The position numbers and the translations under genes were made by a program. Below, piece by piece: positions 1 through 10,300 of a stretch of 64,000 nucleotides of DNA. The notes under the pieces were generated by a model, which searched no databases, had not been told where the DNA came from, and saw nothing but the letters and a program-made list of their open reading frames with translations. Positions within the stretch are counted from its first letter, which is position 1. Every line of letters begins with the position of its first letter. The stretch is from Chimonanthus salicifolius. Taxonomy: Eukaryota > Streptophyta > Magnoliopsida > Laurales > Calycanthaceae. The stretch is taken from NCBI GenBank assembly GCA_013350335.1, contig CM023535.1:37260069-37324068 (forward strand), written 5' to 3'.

Positions 1-204
1 AGCTAGGGTAGAAGTAGGGCGTTAGACAACGCGCCCAGTAGGACTCCGAGTAGGGCTAACACATGGATTTGTGATAACAAGCACATAGGTATAATATAAT
101 AAAAACCATAAAATGAATGCCATGCCATGGGTGTTTTATGTCATGTGTCCCACCCATCAAGCTCATCATCATGGTACAATGTCCTTTTTTCAATCATACA
201 TAAT

Positions 205-449
205 GTCCCCCTTGATGGCAAAGCCTCCTCAAGGTATAACTACAAATATGAATATCCCCCTTGATGGAAGAACCATCATCAAGGTATAATAATAAATACA
301 ACATCCCCCTTGATAGAAGAACCATCTTCAAGGTATAATAATAAATACAACATCCCCCTTGATGGAAGAACCATCATCAAGGTATAATAATAAATACAAC
401 ATCCCCCTTGATGGAAGAACCATCATCAAGGTATAATAATGAATACAAC
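205..449. repeat. 49-bp tandem repeat, five units, each with a hairpin
   Basis: Units start at 205, 254, 303, 352 and 401, an exact 49-nt spacing. Each carries CCCCCTTGATGG, a short loop, then a CCATC(AT)CAAGG-like inverse and the spacer AGGTATAATAATAAATACAA. The first unit is the most diverged. The inverse arms would fold into a short stem in RNA or single-stranded DNA. The repeat lies inside the presumed LTR-type segment. Confidence 0.85.
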
Positions 450-998
450 ATCCTTGTTTGAATAACCTTATCAACATATCATAGAGCCCATAGTAACCTC
501 CCTGATGAATCAAACACATCAAATATCCCCATGTTTGTTTATCGGTCGCCCCGATGGAGCATGGACTCTGGTTTCATTTCATCCTTCCCATGCCATATCC
601 CTCCCATGTCATGCATGAGATGTTGATGCCATATGACATGTAATATATATGATAGCACAAACCATGGCATTTAAAATTCCATCAGTAAAACATATAATTT
701 GATTATCAAAAATAGATCAAGTAAAGCATCAATATACACATCATAGCCTTAAAACCTATCTTAAAACAATCATATGCTTACCAAAATAAATCAAGGAAAA
801 ACCCATACATAACACATAATTCATGGCTTACAAAAAGGTAAGAATCCTACCGAATACCGACTAGCGTCCCTTCACGTTTCCGTTCACGAATCCAGTAGCC
901 GATCGCGCACCAATTACGATGTCCCGATACCTTATTATTTATTACCAAATCAGTCCATATTTTATTCATGATTAAGTCCCTAATACATGCCTTAGTGG

Positions 999-1025
999 GG
1001 TTCGGCCATACACCATGGCCGAACC
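999..1025. repeat. Perfect 10-bp-arm palindrome (GGTTCGGCCA ... TGGCCGAACC)
   Basis: The arms GGTTCGGCCA and TGGCCGAACC flank a 7-nt loop (tacacca). A near-identical palindrome occurs at 1564-1596, and a partial GGCCGAACCCATGG lies near 1163. The repetition suggests a dispersed short inverted repeat of the surrounding element. No function is assigned. Confidence 0.7.
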
Positions 1026-1563
1026 TCACTATGTAGTTTTGTGGGTCCCATTTAATCCATTAAATCTTTTAATCCCATGAATCTAAAAAAAATCAGCCAC
1101 CCTAGGCTTTATTAATCACACATAAGGTTATTACTTAGAGCCCCTAAGTCCATGATCATCTACATGGCCGAACCCATGGTTCTTCATTTTGGCCAATATT
1201 TACGGTTTTGCCACTACCTCTTTTCCATGACTAATCACTCATTCATCCATGCATAATTAAGTCCATAACTGATCACAAACTTAGATCCATTAATGATCCC
1301 TATCTTAGATCCGTTAATGACCCATCAACCATGTCATATGATCATTAAAATTAGCCATTTAATTAACCTAATCTTTATTCACTTAAACACATACAAAACC
1401 CCGTACTTAGCCCATAATTGATCCATAATCTTGGATCCATTAACGTTCCATCAACCATGATATGTTCATTAACAAATCAGTCCTTAACTTACCTAATTTT
1501 CCATTCATCTAATCTCATACATAATCCCAAATTTAACTCATAAAATGACTTACAAAAGGGGTC

Positions 1564-1596
1564 ATGGGTTCGGCCATACACCATGGCTGAACCCAT
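1564..1596. repeat. Second copy of the GGTTCGGCCA palindrome, one mismatch
   Basis: ATGGGTTCGGCCA and TGGCTGAACCCAT flank the same tacacca loop as at 999-1025. The stem is 13 bp with one G-T type mismatch. Confidence 0.7.
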
Positions 1597-3403
1597 GATG
1601 TCTTTTCCCCAATTTTCTTGGACCCTTTTTTTTTCATCATTTAGGTCCACCACAAGTCCCTCCATGAGGGGGTTTACATCATGCATTTAAATCATTAATT
1701 TTGATCATCACTAACTACATTTAAAATCCATTAAGGTTGCCAACATTCCCTCATCATCACTATGGTCCAAATACCTCTAAGTTCACTAATCACTCTCCAT
1801 CAATTTCCATAATTTTACACCCATCATCATTACACATACATCACCATAAGGTTCAAAAGCATTCCCTCATAAAATCTCTTCATGGTTTTATTTTTTTAAA
1901 ACCTTATTTCCATCCCTTTAAAACCTTATTTATAATACTTAAAATCTATTTAAAGGCAGTGAACCTTCTCCATCATTTCCATAATTTTTCCTCATTAAAA
2001 CTCTTTAAACTTCACTAACATTTATTCATTAACACCTTAAAAATCATAAATCACCCTTCCATGGTTTTGATCTTAAAAACCCCATTTAGATTTACTTAAT
2101 TACTCACCATGATTCCTTCTAAACATCACACACATCCATGCTTAAATAAATTTAAATGTCCTTAGTGCCTCCTTTATTTTTCTTAACCTAATTTACCCAT
2201 TTAGGGTTTTCCCATTCTTCCTCCTTTCATTGGATGGATTTGAGATCCAAGGCCCATGACAATTTGGCCACCAACCAATCCAAGAAATGGGTTCCATAAT
2301 TACCTCTTAACCCTTAAAATGTAAAATTCTTTTTTAAGAATTACTTACAATCCGACGACTCCTCCGGCTTTTCTTTCTCCTCTTGATTTCCTTAGCCCTT
2401 TCTCTTCTTCTTCTCTTTGATTGGTCGGCCAAGATGAGCTTGATTAAATGAAAAACATCAAAGCTTGGGTCGGCTAAGATGGAGTGTGTTTGGGAGAGGA
2501 AAAGGAGGAGAAGATGGGAAGAACTAACCCAAGGTCTTGGTCTTGGAGTGATGGGCCAAAGCTTGCACTTCTCCTTTCTCTTTTCTTCTCTTCTTAGTTT
2601 TCTTCTTCTTTCCTTGGAGGTGAGGGACTGTTTTGAGGGAGAGTAAGAGAGGGAGAGAGTAAAATGAGAGTGGAATGGAGAGAATGAGATGAAAAGTCAT
2701 CTTATCCCTTGGTTGCTTAAGATACACGCCAACATTAACTCCTCCCACCAACCAAGCATGGGCTTTTCATGCTTTATGGTGGTGGTTGGGATAAACCACT
2801 ACTAGCCAACGGTTTTGGCCTTTGAAATGAGGTGGTTTGGTCATCCAATTTTGACCATTTGACCACTTTTTAACTAGTTTAATTATTTAATTAATTAGAT
2901 CATTACTTAAGGTAATTAATCCCCACTTAACCTAATTCCATTCCCTCAAATTCCCTCCATGTATCCACCCATGGTTGACCAATTCAACCATGGTGGCCAG
3001 TCCCACCAATCCTTGGTCCACACGTCACCTCACTTGGTGAGGTGGAGGTGGGTCCCAATTGGCCATGTCACCTTGGTCTAATTAACATTAACTTAGGTGA
3101 TTTAAACCCATCTAATCCATTCCCACTTATTGGATCACCATCGGGCTCATGGCCCAATTACATTCACCTCCTACCCATTTACTTTAGAGCTTACATCATC
3201 TTGATCCATTGGGTCCCAAATGGGTATTGGGCCCAATTGACCATCATTGACCATTTAAATGGATTTACTCCAATCCATGATCCATTGGGCCATACTTGGT
3301 CCATTACCCATATTTTGATCCATTTACCATCTACTCCATCAAATTTCCCAATTTCCATAATTAAAATAAATAATATTCACATATATATTGATTTAAAATT
3401 TTT

Positions 3404-3415
3404 CGGGCTATTACA
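3404..3415. other. LTR-type terminus CGGGCTATTACA
   Basis: This is the inverse of TGTAATAGCCCG, the usual terminal motif of many plant Ty3/gypsy LTRs. The minisatellite begins at the very next base, and the bases that follow (ttttctataattc) recur inside that minisatellite at 3497 and 3767. This indicates the element inserted into an existing minisatellite. The target duplication cannot be checked without the other end. Confidence 0.45.
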
Positions 3416-3833
3416 TTTTCTATAATTCATCCAGTTTGTCTAGTTTGTCAAATTTGTTTAGATGGTTCAGTTTGTCCAATTTGTCCAGTTTGTCCATTTT
3501 CTATAATTCGTCCAGTTTGTCGACTTTGTCCAGTTCGTTTAGTTTGTCCATTTTGCCCACTTTGTTCACTTTGCTCACTATGTCCAGTTTGTCTAGTTTG
3601 TCTAGTTCATCTAGATGATTTAGTTTGTCCAATTCGTCCAATTCGTCCAATTCGTCCACTTTGTCCAGTTTGTCAACTTTGTCAAGTTCGTCCAATTTGT
3701 CCACTTTGCTCACTTTGTCCAATTTAACCAGTTTGTCAAGTTTGTCTAAATGGTTCAGTTTGTCCATTTTCTACAATTCATCTAGTATGACTAGTTTTTC
3801 CAGTTTGTCCACTTTGTTCCGTTGGTCCAGTTT
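3416..3833. repeat. Minisatellite, about 9-bp period (CAGTTTGTC variants)
   Basis: About 45 degenerate 9-bp units of the form (C/A)AGTTTGTC, CAATTTGTC and CAATTCGTC. A longer higher-order unit is marked by ttttctataattc (3416, 3497, 3767) and by a-tggttcagtttgtcc (near 3460 and 3749). Because the period is divisible by three, both strands read as long open frames (D-K-L triplets on the minus strand). These are by-products of the repeat, not genes. The array ends where pararetroviral homology starts, at about 3834. Confidence 0.9.
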
Positions 3834-5885
3834 GAAGGGTTAACTTGGTTGGAAAGTGATGGTGCTATTGAAAAATATGATGAAGAAAAATTTGTCCAAA
3901 GAATTAAAGGGGAAATTAGCAAAATCTCTACTGGTGTAATTCCTACAAAATGTATTTACCAACAGTGGAGAGTTCAGGTAAAGATAAAAATAAAAAACTT
4001 TAAGAAGATTGTCAATGCCATAATTGATACTGGTGCAGACTTAAATGTTATCAGACTTGGAATCGTTCCTATTGAATTTACAAGTGAATCAAAACAATTT
4101 GTTTCTGCTGCTAATGGAACGACTATTTCTATAGAAAGAAAAATCCCAAATGTTCATATTTGCATGAAAGGAGTCAGTGTTATTTCACCCTTTATTATTT
4201 CAGAAGATATTGTTAATGATGTACTCCTTGGATCCCCATTTATTCTTCAAATCCAACCCTTTTCTGTAACAACAAAAGGAATTTCTACAAATATCAAAGG
4301 GATTGAAGTAAATCTTGATTTTATAGATGATTCTTGTGAAACTAAAATCCAAAGGATAAATCAAGTTATCGCCACTAGAGAAAATTCCATAAATGGACTA
4401 AAAAATGAAATAAAATCTGTCCAAATAACAAAAGAATTAGAGAAAAAAGAATTTAAAACAAAATTAGAAGAATTCACCAAACAGATTGAAGAAGAATGTT
4501 GCTCTGAATTACCATCAGCCTTTTGGAATAGAAAAAGACATATAGTAGGATTACCATATGTAAAAGATTTTAAGGAAAAAGATATTCCTACTAAAGCTCG
4601 TCCATCCCAAATGGATGCTGCTCATTTAAAGCTTTGTCAAGAAGAAATCAATGATCTTCTGAAGAAAAGATTAATCAGAAAAAGCAAATCCCCTTTGAGC
4701 TTTACGGCATTTTATGTTGGAAAGGCCGCTGAAATCGAAAGTGGAGTTCCAAGATTGGTAATCAACTATAGACCTTTAAACAAAGTCTTACAATCTATTA
4801 GGTATCCTTTGCCTAATACTCTGGATTTGCTAAACAGATTAAAAAATGCCAAAATATTCTCAAAATTTGATTTAAAATCAGGATTTTGACAGATCCAGAT
4901 AAAAGAAGAAGATAGAAATAAAACTGCATTCACTGTTCCAATGGGGCATTATGAATGGAATGTTATGCCTTTCGGATTGAAAAATGCTCCATCTGAATTT
5001 CAGAATATTATGAATAATATCTTCTCGTCTTACACCCAGTTTGCCATTATTTACATTGATGATATTCTTATCTTCTCAGAATCTGTGATACAACATTGGA
5101 AACATTTGAGTATTTTCAAAAGAGTTATAAAACAAAATGGATTGGCTTTATCTAAAAGAAAAATGAATCTCTTTCAGAAAAAAATAAGGTTCTTAGGATT
5201 TGAGATTCAAGACAGAAAAATAACTCCAACTAATAGAGTTATTCAATTTACTGATAAATTTCCAAATGAAATTAAGGATAAAAATATGCTACAAAGATTT
5301 CTTGGATGTCTAAATTATGTTGGATTTTTCTGTCAAGATTTGTTAAAAGATAGAAAACTTCTCCAGGAAAGGTTAAAGAAAAATCCTAAAGAGTGAACTA
5401 TCAATCACACTAATGCAGTAAAAAAGATTAAAGAAAGAGTTAGAAATCTTCCTTGTAGATGTTTATCTGACCCAGAAGCTTTTAAAATAGTTCAAACTGA
5501 TGCCTCTGATGTCGGATATGGTGGAATCCTCTTACAACAAAAAGACTCAAAAGAAGAATTAATAAGATTTAATTCTGGATTATGGAATGAAGCACAAAAG
5601 AAATATTCAACTATCAAAAAGGAAGTTCTTGCCATAGTTATTTGTGTGACGAAATTCCAACATGATTTATTGAACAAAGAATTTCTCATCAGAGTGGATG
5701 CTAAAGCAGCAAAAGAAATTCTGGAAAAAGATGTCAAAAATCTTGTCTCTAAGCAAATATTTGCTAGATGGCAAGCCATTTTATCAGTTTTTGAATTTAA
5801 GATTGAATTTATTAATGGAAATTCTAACTCTCTCCCTGATTTTCTTACTAGAGAATTCCTTCAGGGACGACAAAATGACAAGTAC
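3834..5885 (+). pseudogene. ORF3 polyprotein, 3' half (copy A): protease, RT, RNase H
   Basis: Viral homology starts inside the coiled coil before the protease, directly after the minisatellite. One frame runs through the protease (DTGAD codons 4026-4040), RT (YIDD codons 5052-5063) and RNase H (TDASD codons 5496-5510). Only two stops break it, at 4887 and 5394, and both are TGG-to-TGA changes of conserved tryptophans. The usual terminal TAG has become TAC at 5883, so the frame runs on to 6005. The movement and coat regions are missing. Residues differ from the other copies at many places (for example RPLNKV for KPLNKV), so this is a separate sublineage. The encoded part would mature the polyprotein and copy the pregenomic RNA. 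It cannot work as it stands. Confidence 0.93.
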
Positions 5886-7068
5886 CTCTTCCCCATTCAT
5901 GCAGAAAAAAGGGCAAGAGAAATTGGCAGATCAAGAAGAAAGCCAAAAGGGTTTTACTCCAACAAAAGACCCAAGTCAATCAAAATTATATCTTTACACT
6001 GGTAACAGAATCCTTGTTACTTCAGATTGTCTTATGGAAGAAAGATCTGTAGAAGATAATGTTTATTTTCTCTTTGGCAAGGGGTTTCATTTTTATTCCC
6101 CTGATAAAAGGAAAACCAGAGATTGGTATCTCAATATTTTACATCAGACGAAAAGTGTCCTCATCTTCCACAATAAGAATGCAAATGGTATCATTACTTA
6201 CTCAAAGTTCACTATTCTCAAAATCATTACTGAGGAAGATTGGGATGGTCCCTTATACATGACAAAATCAGTCCAATTATACAATTCGACTGAGTTCTTT
6301 AATTATTGGGACTATATTGATGCCTGAAAATTTGCTTTGATGTGGTAAAATCGCCAGTATAGTCATTCCTGGTTCATCAGATTCAAAGAAGAAAGTCCTG
6401 ATGTCACTCCCATTCATCGTAATTTCCCATCCTGGTTTCTCTTCACTTGGTGGTCATATTTTGGTGCTTCTCAGAAAATCCTTCCTGATAATTTTCGTTA
6501 TTCATTTATAAAGTTCTGTGAAGTAGAAGAAAAGGTTCCTTGTGAAGCATTTAATGTTCTTCGCTTCTTTGCAAAGTTCCATATTCCATACATTTTCTAG
6601 TGGAAGTTTGAAGTAAAAAAGAATTTTTTCAATCTTCCATCTTTGTACCAGACTTTTTACCAAAAGTGGTGGCCTAAGATTGAAAATGATACTTATGAGA
6701 GAATTCTGAATCAAATCTCTCCTCCTGTTAAAGAAGAAATTCCTCTTCCTGAATAAAAGCCTTTTGAGAATGAAATGGTCATGGCTGATCTCTTGGCCAA
6801 AAAGATTGCCAAAGAAATTGCTCAAGAAAAATCTCCTGAGCCAATGGACATGTCTATTGACTCCGTCAATTTTGAAGAAAAGATTAAATAAATTTTAGAA
6901 AAGTATCTCCCAAAGAAAAAGGTTGGTGATCATGATTGGGACAGTAATCATGATCCAGAAGAAAATCTTGATGATGAAGTTGTACCCCTTGAAGATCTCC
7001 ATCCTTGGTGGCACCCTGACTCTCATATTAATCATGACAGATCAGTTTCTGAATACCTTCGTGTGTGA
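5875..7068 (+). pseudogene. ORF4, protein of unknown function (copy A)
   Basis: The ATG at 5875 lies inside the end of ORF3, in another frame. It begins MTSTSSPF where other copies have MASSSSPF. The frame stays correct over 397 codons but has stops at 6325 (TGG to TGA), 6346 (CAA to TAA), 6598 (CAG to TAG), 6754 and 6889 (CAA to TAA). The C-terminal about 40 codons are lost: at about 7063 the sequence jumps into the viral leader and stops at 7066. The middle is rich in aromatic residues and the C-terminal third is acidic and charged. I recognise no domain. Position and length resemble RTBV P4, but that is only analogy. Confidence 0.85.
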
Positions 7069-7121
7069 GTGTGAGCTTGAAGTTTGAGTGTGCTAAAGTT
7101 TGAAGTACTGTACAATCTTCT

Positions 7122-7191
7122 GTAAGTAAAGTTTTTATGAGTTTGATAATATAAGTTTGTTATTATCTAATCATGCTGTTTCTTTTACTAG
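7122..7191 (+). other. Putative leader intron (copy A), 70 nt
   Basis: The donor is CT|GTAAGTAAA and the acceptor is TTTTACTAG. A branch-like CTAAT lies about 20 nt before the acceptor, and the interior is AT-rich. The same arrangement is present in all other leaders. The ORF1 ATG follows 3 nt after the acceptor. Confidence 0.55.
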
Positions 7192-7194
7192 AAT

Positions 7195-7362
7195 ATGTCT
7201 ATTCATCTTGCTCTACTTAGAAGGTACTGTGATGATGTTCGAATATTAAGAAAAATTGAAATCTTGTTAGACAATATAAGAAGACATTTGTTTTCCCTGA
7301 AGAAATTCTCTAGTAAGAAAATCAGGGAGAGAGTTAGAATTTCCATTGACATCTTTCTCTAA
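7195..7362 (+). pseudogene. ORF1 N-terminus fused to antisense RNase H sequence (copy A/B junction)
   Basis: The ATG at 7195 starts the viral ORF1 (LALLRRY...). After about 31 codons the sequence crosses the strand-switch junction at about 7288 and continues through minus-strand RNase H DNA to TAA at 7360. The 55-codon frame is open by chance. In complete units ORF1 has 76 codons and precedes ORF2. Function is unknown; in position it matches the first small ORF of badna- and tungroviruses. Confidence 0.6.
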
Positions 7363-10300
7363 GATTTCTTTTGCTGCTTTGGTATCCACTCTGATGAGAA
7401 ATTCTTTGTTCAATCAATCATGTTGGAATTTTGTTACACAAATAACAATGGTAAGGACTTCTTTTTTAATAGTTGAATATTTCTTTGTAGCATATTTTAT
7501 CCTTAATTTCATCTGGAAATTTATCAGCAAACTGAATTACTCTATTAGTTGGAGTAATCATTCTATCTTGAATTTCAAACCCGAGGAACCTAATTTTTTG
7601 CTGGAAAAGATTCATCTTTCTTTTGGATAGGACCAAACCATTTTCTTTTATGATTCTCTTAAATATGTATAGATGTTTCCAATGTTGATCTACTGATTCT
7701 GAGAAGATGAGAATATCATCAATATAGACAATAGTAAACTGGGTGTATGATGAAAAGATATTATTCATGATATTTTGAAATTCAGAAGGGGCATTTTTTA
7801 ATCCAAATGGCATAACATTCCATTCATAATGTCCCATAGGGACTGCAAATGCGGTTTTATATCTATCTTCTTCTTTAATTTGGATTTGCCAAAATCCTGA
7901 TTTTAAGTCAAATTTTGAAAATATTTTGGCATTGTTTAGCCTGTTAAGTAAGTCTTGTGTATTTGGTAAGGGGTATCTGATAGATTGCAAGACTTTGTTT
8001 AAAGGCTTATAATTAATTACCAATCTCGGAACTCCTCTTTTGATTTCAGCAGCTTTTTCTACATAAAATGTTGTGCAGCTCTAAGGCGATTTACTCTTTC
8101 TTATCAAATTCCTTTTTAGTAAATCATTAATTTCTTCTTGGCAAAGTTTTAAATGTTTTGCGTCCATTTGCGATGGACAGGCTTTCATAGGAATATCCTT
8201 TTCATTAAACCCTTTAATTTATGGCAGACTTACTATGTGCCTTTTCTGTCCCAGAATGCAGAGGGTAATTCAGAGTAGCATTCGTTTTCAAATTGTTTTG
8301 TGACATTTTCTATTTTTTCTTTGAATTCTCTTTTCTCTAGAATTTTTGTAATTTGAGCAATTTTGATTTCATTCTTTAGTCCATTTATGTAATTTTCTCT
8401 GGTGGCAATAACTTGATTTATTCTTTGAATTTTCGTCTCACAAAGATCATCTATAAAATCAAGATTTACATCAATCCCTTTGATATTTGTAGAAATTCCT
8501 TTTGTGGTTACAGAAAAAGGTTGGATTTGAAGAATAAATGGGGATCCAAGAAGTACATCGTTAACAATATCTTCTGAAATGATAAAGGGTGAAGTAACAC
8601 AGACTCCTTTCATGCAGACATGAACATTTGGGATTTTTCTTTCTATGGAAATGGTCGTTCCATTAGCAGCAGAAACAAACTATTTCGATTCACTTGTAAA
8701 TTCAATGGGAATGATACCTAATCTGATAACATTTAAGTCTGCACCTGTATCAATTATGGCATTGACAATCTTTCTCAAAGTTTTTTATTTTTATTTTCAC
8801 TTGAACTCTCCACTGTTGGTATATACATTTTGTAGGGATTATAGCGGTGGAGACTTTGCTAATTTCTCCTTTAATTCTTTGGACAAATTTTTCTTCATCA
8901 TATTTTTCAATAGCACCATCATTTTCCAACAAGTTAACCTTTCATCAAGCTCATTTTATTTTTTGGTTAACTCTATTTATAATTCACGGAGTTCTCTCTT
9001 CTGATCATTTAATTCTCTTTGTAAGTCTGAGAGAGTTAAGGGTTTATTTATAGTATGAATTTTTTCTGCTCTGTTCATAAGGTCAATCATGGAATAGGTT
9101 GGTGCGTGAAATGTTTCTTTCTCTTTTGTCCTTTTTGGATAATATGGTGTTTTATCTCCATTTTCATCTTCTTCAAAGGAAATTTTTGGTTGTGAACTTT
9201 CTCCTTCTTCTTCTCTCCCCAATTTTGAAATTTGATTTAAAAATTGAACTTTTTTCTCTAGATCAGGGATGTTATCAATCATTTCAAGGAGTAATTTTTG
9301 AGGGGAAGTTAGGACACGAATATGTATACCAAGATCCTCATCAGAGGGTAATGACCATTGTCCCTCATTGCCATCATCATCTGAATGACATGTACATGAT
9401 TGGAATTGTGTGATGAGCTGAACCTGGGGACTATTTTCTTCAATGTCAGTTGATGAATCAGATTCATATTCTTTTTCTTCTGAGGAACTTGAATCAGATT
9501 GTTCTTTTTCAGTATTTTCCTCTTCATTTTTGTTATTGATTTTTCTAAGTCTACTTTTAGAGGAATTTTCTTTTTTAAAGCATTTATTTGAATAATGACC
9601 ATTTTTTCCGCAAGTATAACAAGTTGGAACATTTTCTTTATGTATTTCTTTTTGAAATATTTCCTAGATTTTCTTTTGAATGGGATGAGTTTATCGGATT
9701 TTCTCTGATTTTTATATCTTCCGGGTTTATATTTTCTTACCATTTTGTTTCTTCTATCAGGAGTAAATCTAGAACGCGAGGGTTTTCTCTTTGATTCGGG
9801 TGATTGATCTAAACCAAACTGGAAACAAAAATCTCCTAATTCTTTATCTCCAGAATATTTTCTCATTTTTTTAGCTTGTTTACTGATCTTTAAATCAGTG
9901 CAAAGAGTCATGCCAACTTTGTTAATTCTTTGCATAATACCTCCGAGCGTCAACATATTGTAATTAATAGTACCATGCATTTCTTCTCTCAAGGAATTAC
10001 GCACCTTTTCAACAAATAAAGGTGGTAATCCTGAAATAAATCTTTCTTTCCAAATATCAAAATTGCAATCATTGAGTTGGTAAACTTTAGATAGGAAAAC
10101 ATCTCTATACCAACGAAATTCTCCTAAGTTTCTACACCTTAAACGATGTAATTGTTGTCATTTTTTTCTCCTTGATAAGAGCAATTCCTCCGGTGAATTC
10201 ATTGAGGATACATAAAAGCAAGACACTGACACAATAAGATTGAGTTTCCCAATTATCAGGCATTTGACTAGTGCCTGCTTCAAGCTTAATATTGGGGTCT

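Larger units (their letters stand above)
1..3415. mobile_element. AT-rich non-coding segment, probable part of a long LTR retrotransposon terminus
   Basis: I see no convincing coding region here; the open frames are short and low-complexity. The segment ends in CGGGCTATTACA at 3404-3415. That kind of terminus is familiar from plant Ty3/gypsy LTRs, which begin TGTAATA(G/C)CCC and end in its inverse. The end is symmetrical, so this could be the 3' end of a plus-strand LTR or the 5' end of a minus-strand one. The opposite LTR end, a primer site and a polypurine tract were not found, so the element would extend to the left of the window. The segment contains the 49-bp repeats at 205-449, palindromes near 1000 and 1580, and pyrimidine-rich stretches near 2350-2420. 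The LTR identity is inference. Confidence 0.4.

Noticed and set aside
205..449. CRISPR-like array
   Set aside because: Plant DNA; the units are contiguous 49-bp tandem repeats with no unique spacers.
1737..2018. Open frames in the first 3.4 kb (for example 1737-2018 and 3042-3425)
   Set aside because: Low-complexity His/Leu/Ile/Pro-rich translations of AT-rich DNA, with no domain and no gene structure.
3501..3767. Long minus-strand frame with D-K-L repeats (and Ser/Leu-rich plus-strand frames at 3436-3843)
   Set aside because: It is the translation of a 9-bp-period minisatellite, open only because the period is a multiple of three. No other gene signals.
5492..5779. Frames antisense to RNase H (near 5492, 14424, 26612, 30771, 59218 and 61236)
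   Set aside because: Their repeated occurrence follows from the conserved RNase H on the other strand; codon pattern and breaks match the sense frame only.
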